This document shows, one piece after another, positions 7,263 through 15,493 of a stretch of DNA of 64,000 nt. The notes under the pieces were generated by a model. That model saw only the letters and a list, made by a program, of their open reading frames with translations, was not told the DNA's origin and made no database searches. Source of the DNA: an uncultured Fibrobacter sp. (lineage in GTDB: Bacteria; Fibrobacterota; Fibrobacteria; Fibrobacterales; Fibrobacteraceae). Position 1 is the first letter of the stretch; the number at the start of each line of letters is the position of its first letter. Where the stretch lies: contig CAKUWY010000010.1 of NCBI GenBank assembly GCA_934699585.1, forward strand, positions 54,855-118,854, read 5' to 3'. The translations under genes were made by a program, and so were the position numbers.

Positions 7263-8834
7263 ATGAGTGAAATGAATGCTGCCGAAATGGCAAAAAGACA
7301 ACCGTTCTTTTATGATGTCACGCTGCGTGACGGGAACCAGGCGCTGCCCAAGCCCTGGAACAACGCCCAGAAAAAGGACGTGTACCTGCAACTTTTGAAA
7401 CTGGGCGTGCAGGGCGCCGAGGTGGGGTTCCCCGCCTCTAGCGAGATGGATTTTGAGTCTTGCAAGGAACTGGCCCAGCTCACCGCCAAGATGGCGGAAG
7501 AAGGGGACGAGGTTGCCCAGAAGGTGGTGGTCTCTGGTCTTGCCCGCTGCGTGGAAAGCGATATCCAGCGCTGCTGGGAGGCGGTGCAGTATGCTCCCCA
7601 TCCCCGTATCCATACGTTCCTCGCTACCAGCAAGCTCTCCATGGAGCATGTGCTGCACCTGACTCCGGAACAGGTGAAGGAAAAGGCCGTCAAGTGTGTA
7701 AAGCTGGCCAAGTCCCTGGTTGGCGACAAGGGCGACGTGGAGTTCAGCGCCGAACACTTCGGGGACTGCTTGGACAACATGGATTTTGTGATTGACGTGC
7801 TGAAGGCCGTGGTGGAGGCGGGAGCCACCACCATAAACCTGCCCAATACGGTGGAGCGGTATAGGCCCTTCTTGTACGTGAACCAGATTAAGCAGGTTTA
7901 TGAAGCCTTGCCCAAGGACATTGCCATCTCGGTCCATTGCCACAACGACTTGGGCATGGCTACGGCCGCTACGGTGGAAAGCTTCTTTGTGGGCGCCACC
8001 CAGCTGGAAGTGGCCCTGAACGGCCTGGGCGAACGCTGCGGCAACACCAATTTTTACGAGGTGGCCGTGGCGCTCCACAACTCCGGCGTGAATACGGGCC
8101 TGCACCTGGAACGTATCTACGAGACGGCTATCCTGATTTCCCAGTGGTCCGGCGTGAGCATTTACAGCCGTGCCCCGCTGATCGGTGCCGAAGCCATTGT
8201 GCACCGTAGCGGTATCCACCAGGATGGCGCCTCCAAGACCAAGGACATGAAGAAGGGCGCCTACCGCCCCATCGACTACTCCATCATCGGTCGCCACCAG
8301 AACGATTCCATTTCCTTCACCAGCCAGAGCGGCCGCACCGCGGTTTACGAGATTATCACCAAGTTCGGTTACAGGCTTTCCCTGGCCGAGGCGGCAGAAC
8401 TGCAGCCCGTGCTCAAGGAACTGAGCGAAAAAGAAGGGGAACTCAGCGCCGAGCGGGTGCTGGACGTGTTCCGCGAAGAGCGCGTGAACGTGAACGCCCG
8501 CTTGGTGTTCAACAACGTGGAAGTGATTCCCGACGAGAACCGCTTTATATTCCATTTCAAGAAGGACGGCGAGGCCATTCGCCGGTCCGTGACCGCTGAA
8601 GGCCCCATCGAGGCCGGGCTTATCTTGATGCGTGAAATCAACATGCCGGTGGAACTGGTGAAGTACCGCCAGGTGGTGGTTCCCGAAAAGGACAAGCTGT
8701 GGGCGGGTCGCGGCCTGAGCCGAATCCTCTTGCGTGCTAACGGCAAGGAAGAAGAGGGCCGTGGCGTCTCCAGCGATACCCTGAAGGCCAACATGCGGGC
8801 CCTGTTCAGCGGTGTGAACCTTTTGTACAAGTAG
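7263..8834 (+). CDS. leuA: 2-isopropylmalate synthase
   Basis: 523 aa. Condenses acetyl-CoA with 2-oxoisovalerate in the first committed step of leucine synthesis. The DRE-TIM barrel starts with FYDVTLRDGNQAL, and the barrel motifs ARCVESDI, HTFLATS, VEFSAEHFGD, AGATTINLPNTV and SVHCHNDLGMATA (metal ligands HCHND) are present, as are LNGLGERCGNTNF and HRSGIHQDG. A C-terminal regulatory-type region follows. The ATG at 7263 is preferred over 7224 because a strong GAGGAGAT sits just before it. A second TATCTT box (7206-7211) lies between attenuator and gene. The leader peptide and terminator imply control by leucyl-tRNA supply. Confidence 0.92.
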   Translation: MSEMNAAEMAKRQPFFYDVTLRDGNQALPKPWNNAQKKDVYLQLLKLGVQGAEVGFPASSEMDFESCKELAQLTAKMAEEGDEVAQKVVVSGLARCVESDIQRCWEAVQYAPHPRIHTFLATSKLSMEHVLHLTPEQVKEKAVKCVKLAKSLVGDKGDVEFSAEHFGDCLDNMDFVIDVLKAVVEAGATTINLPNTVERYRPFLYVNQIKQVYEALPKDIAISVHCHNDLGMATAATVESFFVGATQLEVALNGLGERCGNTNFYEVAVALHNSGVNTGLHLERIYETAILISQWSGVSIYSRAPLIGAEAIVHRSGIHQDGASKTKDMKKGAYRPIDYSIIGRHQNDSISFTSQSGRTAVYEIITKFGYRLSLAEAAELQPVLKELSEKEGELSAERVLDVFREERVNVNARLVFNNVEVIPDENRFIFHFKKDGEAIRRSVTAEGPIEAGLILMREINMPVELVKYRQVVVPEKDKLWAGRGLSRILLRANGKEEEGRGVSSDTLKANMRALFSGVNLLYK

Positions 8835-8840
8835 GTTGTT

Positions 8841-9185
8841 ATGTGGAAAGCTCTGTCCGACGTGGCTCGACCCTTCAAGATCAAGCGGGAACGCCTTGAA
8901 AAGTTCGTGGACGATTCCAAGGAATCGGTGAACAAGCTCTGGAAATCGGAGCGGGTCCAGTCCATGGTCCGTTCCACCGAAAAGCTCAAGGACGAGGGCA
9001 TGAAAAAGCTTTCCGAAAAGGGTATCCGCAGCGAAGGCGTCCGTGCCAAGCTGAACGGTTTCCGCAAAAAGATCAAGGACCTTCCGCCTTTCCAGAAGCT
9101 GCTCCTGCTGTCCATTGCCGTGTGTCTGCCGGCAGGGATCATCATTGCCGTCTTTGTGGCGGGCCTTATCAAGAGCCGTCAATAA
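8841..9185 (+). CDS. small C-terminally anchored membrane protein
   Basis: 114 aa, no family recognised. Residues 1-80 are charged and helical (many Lys, Glu and Ser; possible coiled coil). Residues about 86-108 (LLLLSIAVCLPAGIIIAVFVAG) include one membrane span, and the end is IKSRQ. It lies six bases after leuA, and its stop overlaps the next gene's ATG (TAATG), so it is firmly inside the leu operon. A tail-anchored role is inference only. Confidence 0.7.
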   Translation: MWKALSDVARPFKIKRERLEKFVDDSKESVNKLWKSERVQSMVRSTEKLKDEGMKKLSEKGIRSEGVRAKLNGFRKKIKDLPPFQKLLLLSIAVCLPAGIIIAVFVAGLIKSRQ

Positions 9186-10498
9186 TGAAACAGAAGGACC
9201 TGACCCCCACGCCCTTCTTTGCCGAACTGGAGCGTGCGAAGTCCGAAGTTCAGAAAGATGCCGCCGCAGGGGGCCTAGCCTTTATAGACATGACGGTAAG
9301 CAGCCCCTTGCGTGTGGGACTGCCTTTTGACGTGACGCCTGCGGTAGATGCCGTGAAGCAGGAGTTCAACCTGTGGGACACGAATCCGGCGGGGGCTTTG
9401 AAGGCGCGTGAAGCCGTGGCGAAGTATTACCAGGAGCGGGGAGGGAGCTTTTCGGCAGATCAGATTCTCCTCACGGCCAGCACCAGCGAGACCTACTCTA
9501 TTCTGTTCAAGGCCTTCTGCAATCCCGGAGACGCTATTTTGACGCCGGTCCCGGGCTACCCCTTGCTGGACACGCTGGCGGAGCTGGAAAACCTGGAGTG
9601 CTATCCGTATTTTTTGAAGTTGAGACGGGAGCGGTTCGACAAGCTCACCGACCTTGAACTTAGACAAAAAAAAGTGCCGGGAATGACAAGCGTCACGTCA
9701 TTGCGAGCGCATAGCGCGAAGCAATCTCCGACCGACAGGCCTTTCCGTTTTGTGCTGGATACCGACAGCCTGCTCAGCGCTCCGGCCAACGCAAAAATCC
9801 TGCTGCTGGTCTGCCCCCACAACCCCACGGGGCATTCCATGTCCCACACCGAATGGAACGAGGTGGTTCGCTTTTGCGAAGAGCGGAACCTGGTTCTGGT
9901 GGTGGACGAAGTTTTCGGGGACTATGGATTTTCTGAAAATGTGCAACGGTCGTGGGAGTATGTTTCTGTCCTTCGTCATCCTGAGCGGAGCGCAGCGAAG
10001 TCGAAGGATCCAGTCCCGCCTAAATGCCCCATCGTCTGGCTTAACGGCCTCAGCAAGATTTGTGGAAGCCCCCAGGTGAAGCTGGGCTGGATGGCGGTCT
10101 ATGCTCCCGAAGCCATACGGGAATCCATCCACGAGACTCTGGAATATGTGGCGGATGCCTACCTGAGCGTTTCTGCACCGGCACAGGCCCTGGCTGCCCC
10201 CATGCTGAAACAGTCTGCCGCCTACGGGACTCAAATCAGCAACCGCCTGCGGCAAAACCTTGCGGCCTTGCGGGAAAAGTTCCCCTCCAAATACTGTCCT
10301 GAAATTCTCGGCGGCTGGTATGCGGTTATCCGCCTGGGTGGTGACGACGAGGAACAGACGCTCCGCCTGCTCAAGGAAAAGCACGTGCTGGTGCAGCCGG
10401 GATTTTTCTTCGATTTCGACGAAGACGGCTGGATTGTGATAAGCCTGCTGCAGGAACCGGAGGTTTTTGCAGAAGGACTCCGCCGGATTTGTTCTTGA
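9185..10498 (+). CDS. PLP-dependent class I/II aminotransferase with two repeat-derived insertions
   Basis: 437 aa. The fold-type I aminotransferase core is visible: LTASTSETYS, PGYPLLDTL, LLLVCPHNPTGHS, VVDEVFGDYGF, the PLP lysine in WLNGLSKICGSPQVKLGW, and a C-terminal GGWYAVIRLGG. Its place behind leuA suggests a branched-chain or similar substrate, but this is not proven. Residues about 164-183 (VPGMTSVTSLRAHSAKQ...) and 264-277 (RHPERSAAKSKDPV) are translations of intergenic palindromic repeats that occur elsewhere in the window, inserted in frame in loops. The ATG at 9185 overlaps the upstream stop. Confidence 0.85.
   Translation: MKQKDLTPTPFFAELERAKSEVQKDAAAGGLAFIDMTVSSPLRVGLPFDVTPAVDAVKQEFNLWDTNPAGALKAREAVAKYYQERGGSFSADQILLTASTSETYSILFKAFCNPGDAILTPVPGYPLLDTLAELENLECYPYFLKLRRERFDKLTDLELRQKKVPGMTSVTSLRAHSAKQSPTDRPFRFVLDTDSLLSAPANAKILLLVCPHNPTGHSMSHTEWNEVVRFCEERNLVLVVDEVFGDYGFSENVQRSWEYVSVLRHPERSAAKSKDPVPPKCPIVWLNGLSKICGSPQVKLGWMAVYAPEAIRESIHETLEYVADAYLSVSAPAQALAAPMLKQSAAYGTQISNRLRQNLAALREKFPSKYCPEILGGWYAVIRLGGDDEEQTLRLLKEKHVLVQPGFFFDFDEDGWIVISLLQEPEVFAEGLRRICS
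9697..9729 (+). repeat. GTCA palindromic repeat, subfamily C, inside a CDS
   Basis: GTCATTGCGAG...GCGAAGCAATC, in frame within the aminotransferase gene. It is related to 63462-63496 (opposite orientation). A partial A-type half (CCGGGAATGACAAG) lies immediately before it at 9678-9690. Confidence 0.75.
9975..10013 (+). repeat. GTCA palindromic repeat, subfamily B, inside a CDS
   Basis: GTCATCCTGAGCGGAGCGCA followed by GCGAAGTCGAAGGATCCAG, in frame in the aminotransferase gene. Other copies: 10804-10841, 10872-10906, 15689-15719 and 63508-63550. Confidence 0.8.
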
Positions 10499-10563
10499 TG
10501 TTTATTTCCGGTCACGCCATTTTTTATATTGATTTCTAGAAAAGATTTCTGAGGCTAGAAAAT

Positions 10564-10824
10564 ATGGGTTCAAGACATGGCGTTCCCACTCCGGGTCAGG
10601 CGATTATCGAGGGCATGGAATGGCTCAAGATGGACAAGGCAGAATTTGCCCGCCGGCTTGGTATTTCGGAAGACCTGCTGGAAAAATTGATTGCGGGGGA
10701 GGCGCCCATTACGGCAGAACTGGCTGCTTCTCTGGAGTCGGTGACCGGTAGTCCCGCCGCCTACTGGAAAATGCTGGAACGTAAAGCCGATAAAGGAAAA
10801 AACGTCATTCTGAGTTCCCCGTAG
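10564..10824 (+). CDS. HigA-like XRE antitoxin-type regulator (solitary)
   Basis: 86 aa with a VapI/HigA-type helix-turn-helix: PTPGQAIIEGMEWLKMDKAE, FARRLGISEDLLEKLIAGEA, PITAELAASLESVTGSPAAY and then W. HigA normally binds the higBA promoter and neutralises HigB, but no HigB toxin gene flanks it here. The final residues (KNVILSSP) and the stop codon come from a GTCA repeat (10804-10841), so the original C-terminus was probably replaced. An SD (GAGG) and a TATATT box (10525-10530) precede it. Confidence 0.75.
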   Translation: MGSRHGVPTPGQAIIEGMEWLKMDKAEFARRLGISEDLLEKLIAGEAPITAELAASLESVTGSPAAYWKMLERKADKGKNVILSSP

Positions 10825-10906
10825 GGGAACGAAGAATCCAGTCCACAATCTTGTAAAATAACGATTCAGGTCTGGATCCTTCACGGCTTCGCCGTTCAGG
10901 ATGACA
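10804..10906. repeat. two inverted GTCA repeats, subfamily B
   Basis: One copy at 10804-10841 (GTCATTCTGAG...GAAGAATCCAG) and one in opposite orientation at 10872-10906 (CTGGATCCTTC...TCAGGATGAC). They lie between the HigA-like gene and pmbA. The first copy supplies the stop codon of the former. Confidence 0.75.
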
Positions 10907-10933
10907 CAAACACAAAGACTTTAATGGGTAACT

Positions 10934-12262
10934 ATGAATATTGAAGACGCAATTTCTTACATCAACGACAAGGCCAAGGGACAGGCGGAGCAGTTCGACG
11001 TGATCGCCTCCAAGTCTCATTCCGAAGGGCTTTCTCTTTTCCAGGGTCAGGTCCAGAATACGGAAATTTCCGATTCTGTTGGTGTGGGAATTCGTGTCAT
11101 CAAGAATGGCCATCCGGGTTACGCCCATACGGAACGCCTTACGGCAGAGGCTTTGGAGCAGACCTTGAAGGATGCCCTTTGTCATACCCAGTGGACCGAA
11201 GAAATTAATGTAGACTTGCCTGAACCGGGAACCTTGCCGCAACCAGACGAGGATTATAATCCAGCCTTGGAAAAGATTGGCCTGGCGGAAATGAAGGATG
11301 TCTGTGTTGAGTTGGAAAAGTCCACCTTCGCCAAGTCTAAAGAGATTGAGAACATCCCCTACTTGGGTGCGGACCTTTCGTGTAGCGAAGACTTTGTGGC
11401 AAACCACAAGGGAGTCTTCTATAAGACCCGCTCCAACTCCGTTTCTGTAGGAGTCGGCGCTGTCGCTTGCCGTGATGGCATCAAGAAGCTGGGGAGCTTT
11501 ACCAAGGATAGCCGAAACTGGAACGAAATCAATGTGGAAGAAATTGCCACCCGGGCCGCAGGTTATTCCACGGAGCTTTTTGGCGCAAAGAAAATCCAGG
11601 GTGGCAAGATTCCCGTGGTTTTGTCGGAGCGCGTGTCGGGCAGGTTTATGCGGATGTATTCCCAGCCCTATCTGGCCGACTCCATGCAGAAGGGCCTTTC
11701 CAGGCTTTCGGGTAAGGAAGGTTCGAAGATTGCGTCGGAATGCCTTTCCCTGTGGAGTGTAGGCTCTGGTGACATGTTCTGCCACCATTTCCCTTACGAT
11801 TCCGAAGGAGTGCCCACCCAGTTGGTGAAAGTTATTGACGGTGGTGTTTTCAGCCAGGGCCTCTATAACCTGGAAACCGCCGCCAAGGCGGGTTGCAAGT
11901 CCACGGGAAACGGTGTCCGGGATATGGGAACCAAGATGTCTACGGCCTTCTTCAATATGCTGGTGCCTTGCGGAGAAAAATCTACGGAGGAACTGCTGAA
12001 ACTTTTCCCCAGCTGCCTGCTGGTGGCTCGCCTAGAAGGTAATTCCGGATGCAATTCGGTGAGTGGGGAGCTGAGCATTGGCGCCCACGGTTTCTGGTGC
12101 GAAAACGGCCAGATTGTCCACCCCGTAGATAGCGTGACCCTGAGCGGGAACTATTTCGACATCATCCAAGAAGTGGTGGCCTGCGGAAACGCCTACTACG
12201 ACGACTTTTCCAGCACCAAGGTGCCTGCGCTGGCCGTACAGTCTCTGTCGGTAAGCTGCTAG
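10934..12262 (+). CDS. pmbA: PmbA/TldE-family protein
   Basis: 442 aa, TldD/PmbA family. TldD-TldE heterodimers degrade unfolded peptides and mature microcin- or CcdA-type substrates; PmbA/TldE is the non-metal subunit. Family features seen: the VGVGIRVIKNGHPGYAHTE N-terminal core, the KIPVVLSERVSGRFM segment, and a C-terminal LEGNSGCNSVSGELSIGAHG followed by an IVHPVDSVTLSGN motif. The TldD-type HExxxH is absent, as expected for the PmbA side. No tldD is in the window. Confidence 0.85.
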   Translation: MNIEDAISYINDKAKGQAEQFDVIASKSHSEGLSLFQGQVQNTEISDSVGVGIRVIKNGHPGYAHTERLTAEALEQTLKDALCHTQWTEEINVDLPEPGTLPQPDEDYNPALEKIGLAEMKDVCVELEKSTFAKSKEIENIPYLGADLSCSEDFVANHKGVFYKTRSNSVSVGVGAVACRDGIKKLGSFTKDSRNWNEINVEEIATRAAGYSTELFGAKKIQGGKIPVVLSERVSGRFMRMYSQPYLADSMQKGLSRLSGKEGSKIASECLSLWSVGSGDMFCHHFPYDSEGVPTQLVKVIDGGVFSQGLYNLETAAKAGCKSTGNGVRDMGTKMSTAFFNMLVPCGEKSTEELLKLFPSCLLVARLEGNSGCNSVSGELSIGAHGFWCENGQIVHPVDSVTLSGNYFDIIQEVVACGNAYYDDFSSTKVPALAVQSLSVSC

Positions 12263-12380
12263 ACCGACCCTCTTTACACCCGTAAACACTTTTTCCCTGC
12301 AGAAACATGTTCCCGGGGCCTGAAAAAGTGTATCTTGTTTAAGTAACCGATTCGCGGCCCTGTGCCGCAAAGGATAAAAC

Positions 12381-13118
12381 ATGATTGACGTAAAGGGAAA
12401 ATGGTGCCTGATTACCGGCGGTTGTCGCGGGGTCGGTCGCCTGACCGCCATCGAGATGGCGAAATTGGGTGCAAATATCATCTTGCAGGGTCGCAACAAG
12501 GCCCATGCCGAACCGGTGCTGGCCGAAATCAAGAAGCTCGGCGTGGAAGGCCGTGCCGTGGGCTGCAACCTGGAAAACGAGGCCGAAATTGACGCCGCCC
12601 TTGCTGAAATCGACAGCTGGGGCGTGCAGGTGGACTTGGTGTTCAATAATGCAGGTCTCATGAGCCACTACTTTACTGACTACCTCACCAACACCATGGA
12701 CGATTTCCACCATGCCATGGCGGTGAACTTCTTTGCTCCCATCAAGATTGCCTATCACTTTTTGCCGGGCATGATCAAGCGGGGCTTTGGCCGTATGCAA
12801 CTCACCACCAGCGGTATCGCCAACGAGCCGGAACTGATGGGTTACGCCTGTGCCAAGGCCGCCCTCACCAAGTTTGTGAAGGATTTCGCCTGCAAGCTCA
12901 ACGGCACCGACGTGATGATGAACGTGATGGACCCGGGTTGGCTCCGCACGGACCTTGGCGGCCCCAACGCTCCCAACGCTCCCGAAAGCGTGATTCCCGG
13001 CTCCATGGTCTCCGTGATGCTGGACGACAAGAAGAGTGGCCGTTGGTTCAGCGCCCAGGAATTTACGGGCATGACCCTGGCTGACGCTGTCGAAAAGGGC
13101 AAGACCGTCGAAGCATAA
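12381..13118 (+). CDS. short-chain dehydrogenase/reductase (SDR)
   Basis: 245 aa classical SDR. The nucleotide-binding TGGCRGVG (residues 12-19), FNNAG, the catalytic serine in TTSG, YACAK (Tyr-x3-Lys) and DPGWLRTDLGG are all present. The substrate cannot be deduced. A TATCTT box (12331-12336) lies about 45 bases upstream. A strong terminator follows. Confidence 0.88.
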   Translation: MIDVKGKWCLITGGCRGVGRLTAIEMAKLGANIILQGRNKAHAEPVLAEIKKLGVEGRAVGCNLENEAEIDAALAEIDSWGVQVDLVFNNAGLMSHYFTDYLTNTMDDFHHAMAVNFFAPIKIAYHFLPGMIKRGFGRMQLTTSGIANEPELMGYACAKAALTKFVKDFACKLNGTDVMMNVMDPGWLRTDLGGPNAPNAPESVIPGSMVSVMLDDKKSGRWFSAQEFTGMTLADAVEKGKTVEA

Positions 13119-13150
13119 GTTTCTTCTACAGATTCTCCTTGAAGAAAGAA

Positions 13151-13180
13151 GGCTTCCCGATACCGGGAAGCCTTTTCTCT
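13151..13180 (+). terminator. intrinsic terminator after the SDR gene
   Basis: GGCTTCCCG / CGGGAAGCC with a four-base loop (13160-13163), followed by TTTTCTCTT. Nine perfect pairs. Confidence 0.88.
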
Positions 13181-13186
13181 TATAAT

Positions 13187-13214
13187 GTCATTCCCGGCTT
13201 GACCGGGAATCGCC
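13187..13214. repeat. GTCA palindromic repeat, subfamily A
   Basis: GTCATTCCCGGCTTGACCGG then GAATCGCC. The palindrome ATTCCCGG-CTTGA-CCGGGAAT lies between the convergent SDR and leuB genes. Confidence 0.8.
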
Positions 13215-13216
13215 TT

Positions 13217-14308
13217 TTAAGCCAAAGCCTTAATGATAGCATCTCCCATTCCAACTGTGCCGACCTTGGTGCAGCCTTCCTGGTAGATGTCGCCAGTGCG
13301 GTAGCCCTGAGCGATGACCTTTTCGCAAGCAGCTTCGATAGCCTTGGCCGCTTCTTCTTCCTTGAAGGTGTAGCGGAGCATCAATGCCACGGAGAGAATC
13401 TGTGCGAGCGGGTTAGCAATACCCTTGCCTGCGATGTCCGGAGCAGAACCACCGGCCGGTTCGTAGAGGCCGAAAGAACCTTCGGCGATAGAAGCGGACG
13501 GGAGGAGGCCCATGGAACCGGTGAGCATGGCGCATTCGTCGGTGAGGATGTCGCCGAAGAGGTTCGGGCAGAGCAGCACGTCGAATTCGCGCGGGCGCTT
13601 CAGGAGCTGCATGGCAGCGTTATCCACATAGAGGTGCTCGAGAGTCAGTTCCGGGTAGTCCTTGATGACTTCGTTCACGACTTCGCGCCAAAGAACGCTC
13701 GTGGTGAGCACGTTGGCCTTGTCGATAGAGGCAACCTTCTTGTTGCGGAGCATAGCGGCGTCGAAAGCGAAGCGGGCGATGCGTTCGACTTCGTAGCGGC
13801 TGTACTTCATGGTGTCGAAACCGATTTCTTCCTTGGAGCCCGGAACGCCTTCGCGACCCTTCGGCTGGCCAAAGTAAACGTCACCCGTCAGTTCGCGGAC
13901 GGTGAGGATGTTGAAGCCGTCGCCAACGATGTCTGCGCGGAGCGGGCATGCACCAGCGAGTTCCTTATAGACGCGGGCCGGGCGGAGGTTGCAGAAAAGC
14001 TTGAAGTGCTTGCGGAGCGGGAGGAGTGCGCCGCGTTCCGGCTGCAGGTTCGGGGGGAGGTGTTCCCACTTCGGGCCACCCACGGAACCGAAAAGAATAC
14101 AGTCAGAAGCTTCGCCCAGCTTGAGGGTGCTTTCCGGCAGCGGAGAACCGCTTTCGTCATAGGCGGCACCACCGACGTTTGCCCATTCGGCATTCACGTC
14201 GAAGCCGAACTTCTTCGCGACCACGTCCAGCACGCGGACAGCTTCTTTCATCACTTCCGGGCCGATACCGTCGCCCGGAAGCACTGCAATCTTGTAATTC
14301 TTGCTCAT
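13217..14308 (-). CDS. leuB: 3-isopropylmalate dehydrogenase
   Basis: 363 aa. NAD-dependent oxidative decarboxylation of 3-isopropylmalate in leucine synthesis. Seen: YKIAVLPGDGIGPEVMKEAV, LFGSVGGPKW, LRKHFKLFCNLRPA, VRELTGDVYFG, the substrate-binding YSRYEVERIARFAF, DKANVL, and the metal-binding NLFGDILTDECAMLTGSMG. The ATG at 14308 is preceded by AAGGA. The frame extends upstream without homology. A TATCTT box lies at 14347-14342 on the minus strand. No leader-peptide attenuator is visible here, unlike leuA. Confidence 0.95.
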   Translation of the reverse strand: MSKNYKIAVLPGDGIGPEVMKEAVRVLDVVAKKFGFDVNAEWANVGGAAYDESGSPLPESTLKLGEASDCILFGSVGGPKWEHLPPNLQPERGALLPLRKHFKLFCNLRPARVYKELAGACPLRADIVGDGFNILTVRELTGDVYFGQPKGREGVPGSKEEIGFDTMKYSRYEVERIARFAFDAAMLRNKKVASIDKANVLTTSVLWREVVNEVIKDYPELTLEHLYVDNAAMQLLKRPREFDVLLCPNLFGDILTDECAMLTGSMGLLPSASIAEGSFGLYEPAGGSAPDIAGKGIANPLAQILSVALMLRYTFKEEEAAKAIEAACEKVIAQGYRTGDIYQEGCTKVGTVGMGDAIIKALA

Positions 14309-14371
14309 TGTTAATCCTTGGTTTTGTATTTGAACGGGGTAAAGATAGTAAATTCGTTTCAAGGGGGGAAG

Positions 14372-14447
14372 AGTCCCCCTGCCTGCAGCCACGGCATTCG
14401 CCGCGTCTTCCGGCCCCCCCTCGAGCGGGGACACCCCGCAACGCCCC
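14372..14447 (-). repeat. G-rich composite repeat, copy G2
   Basis: On the minus strand: GGGGCGTTGCGGGG-TGT-CCCCGC, then CGAGGGGGG, a spacer with CGGAAG, and GGGGGACTCTTCCCCCC. It has the same order of modules as 1698-1790. It lies between leuB and the RhuM-PLD gene. Confidence 0.6.
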
Positions 14448-14474
14448 GCTTCTATCGCCATCCAGACCCGCATT

Positions 14475-14502
14475 GTCATTCCGGGCTTGACCCGGAATCT
14501 CC
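14475..14502. repeat. GTCA palindromic repeat, subfamily A (RhuM 3' end)
   Basis: GTCATTCCGGGCTTGACCCG followed by GAATCTCC. It forms the last codons and the TGA stop of the RhuM-PLD gene (residues GDSGSSPE). Confidence 0.8.
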
Positions 14503-15474
14503 TTTTCTAACCGACTCCCGGACCTTCTCAATAACCTCCTCCGGTGTCACAAAGTTCAATACGCTATATGCCGTCATTTCGTTTCCCATATCCTTAAAAC
14601 TCGCCCCGAAGTGATACACCGTATCATCCACGAGCAGGAACCGGTCGTGTATGGTCCGCATGGTTTTCAAATTCAGCCCGGGATATTGCTTGTTATGCAA
14701 ATCCTTTGCCGCCTTGAATTCAGGGGTAATATGGGCGGAGTAGATAACGGCAGTAACTCCCTTTGCCCGCATGGCGGCAAATTTCAGCACCTCGACGGTA
14801 GCAAACGGGTCGATGAAAACGATGGATCGTTTTGCACTTTTCACTAAATCCCTAATGAGCACGAACCCGTCGAAGTGAGTTCCTGTCGCAAGAATGCCGC
14901 CTGTGGGAGTTTGGTTCGATTTGACAAAAAAGTCAATATGCTGCTCAACAGTGGAAAGACGGGATTCCTGCGATTGCACCACGTTCTCAACTATGGATAT
15001 TTTTGCCGCCTGCTCACGAAGGCGGCTCTCCACCTGCATTCCGACAGTCATCATCCTCGGGTTTACGCTATAACCTTTGAGTAAATAATCCTTAAGGACT
15101 TGATTTGCCCAACGGCGGAAACGAACCCCTGCTTTGCTATTGACCCGGTAACCGACCGAAATAATCATGTCAAGATTATAAAAGTCGATATTCCTTGAAA
15201 CGGTTCTTTTACCCTCTACTCGAACTACTCGAATTTTTCGAGTAGTTGGAATATTTTCCAGTTCTCCCGTACTAATGATTTCTTGGATATGGTAAGTAAT
15301 GGTATGTTCTTTAACATCGAACAGTTCGGCCATTTGTGCCTGCGTGAGCCACATCGTCTCGTTCTCGATACGGACCTCCAACTTCACCTCGCCTTCCGGC
15401 TGGTAAAGCACGATTTCCCCCCTGTTGTCATTCCGGGCTTGACCGGGAATCTCCATTTTATCTTTTTTGCCCAT
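14476..15474 (-). CDS. RhuM-family protein with PLD-like C-terminal domain
   Basis: 332 aa. The N-terminal ~130 residues match the RhuM 'virulence' family: EIVLYQPEGEVKLEVRIENE, TMWLTQAQMAELFDVKEHTI, RNIDFYNLDMIISVGYRVNS and RFRRWANQVLKDYLLKGY. A coiled-coil-like linker follows (about 155-190). The C-terminus is a phospholipase D-like fold with SIVFIDPFATVEVL and one HKD-like motif with arginine for lysine (HDRFLLVDD, then GASFKDMG). RhuM genes are often near restriction or toxin loci; the function is unknown. The ATG at 15474 has GAGG before it. Repeat copies form residues about 7-17 and the C-terminus. Confidence 0.78.
   Translation of the reverse strand: MGKKDKMEIPGQARNDNRGEIVLYQPEGEVKLEVRIENETMWLTQAQMAELFDVKEHTITYHIQEIISTGELENIPTTRKIRVVRVEGKRTVSRNIDFYNLDMIISVGYRVNSKAGVRFRRWANQVLKDYLLKGYSVNPRMMTVGMQVESRLREQAAKISIVENVVQSQESRLSTVEQHIDFFVKSNQTPTGGILATGTHFDGFVLIRDLVKSAKRSIVFIDPFATVEVLKFAAMRAKGVTAVIYSAHITPEFKAAKDLHNKQYPGLNLKTMRTIHDRFLLVDDTVYHFGASFKDMGNEMTAYSVLNFVTPEEVIEKVRESVRKGDSGSSPE
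15427..15454. repeat. GTCA palindromic repeat, subfamily A (RhuM 5' end)
   Basis: GTCATTCCGGGCTTGACCGG followed by GAATCTCC, in the same orientation as 14475-14502. It encodes MEIPGQARNDN near the start of the RhuM-PLD protein. Confidence 0.8.
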
Positions 15475-15493
15475 TTTAACCTCTTTTTTAAAC

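Noticed and set aside
7089..9182. 697-codon frame antisense to leuA, and similar long frames antisense to glgB (23736-25379), leuB (13139-14314) and the EPSPS-like gene (59603-60781)
   Set aside because: All oppose confidently identified genes and show shadow-type composition.
10564..10824. Possible higBA toxin-antitoxin pair
   Set aside because: Only the HigA-like protein is present. The neighbouring frames are an aminotransferase and pmbA.
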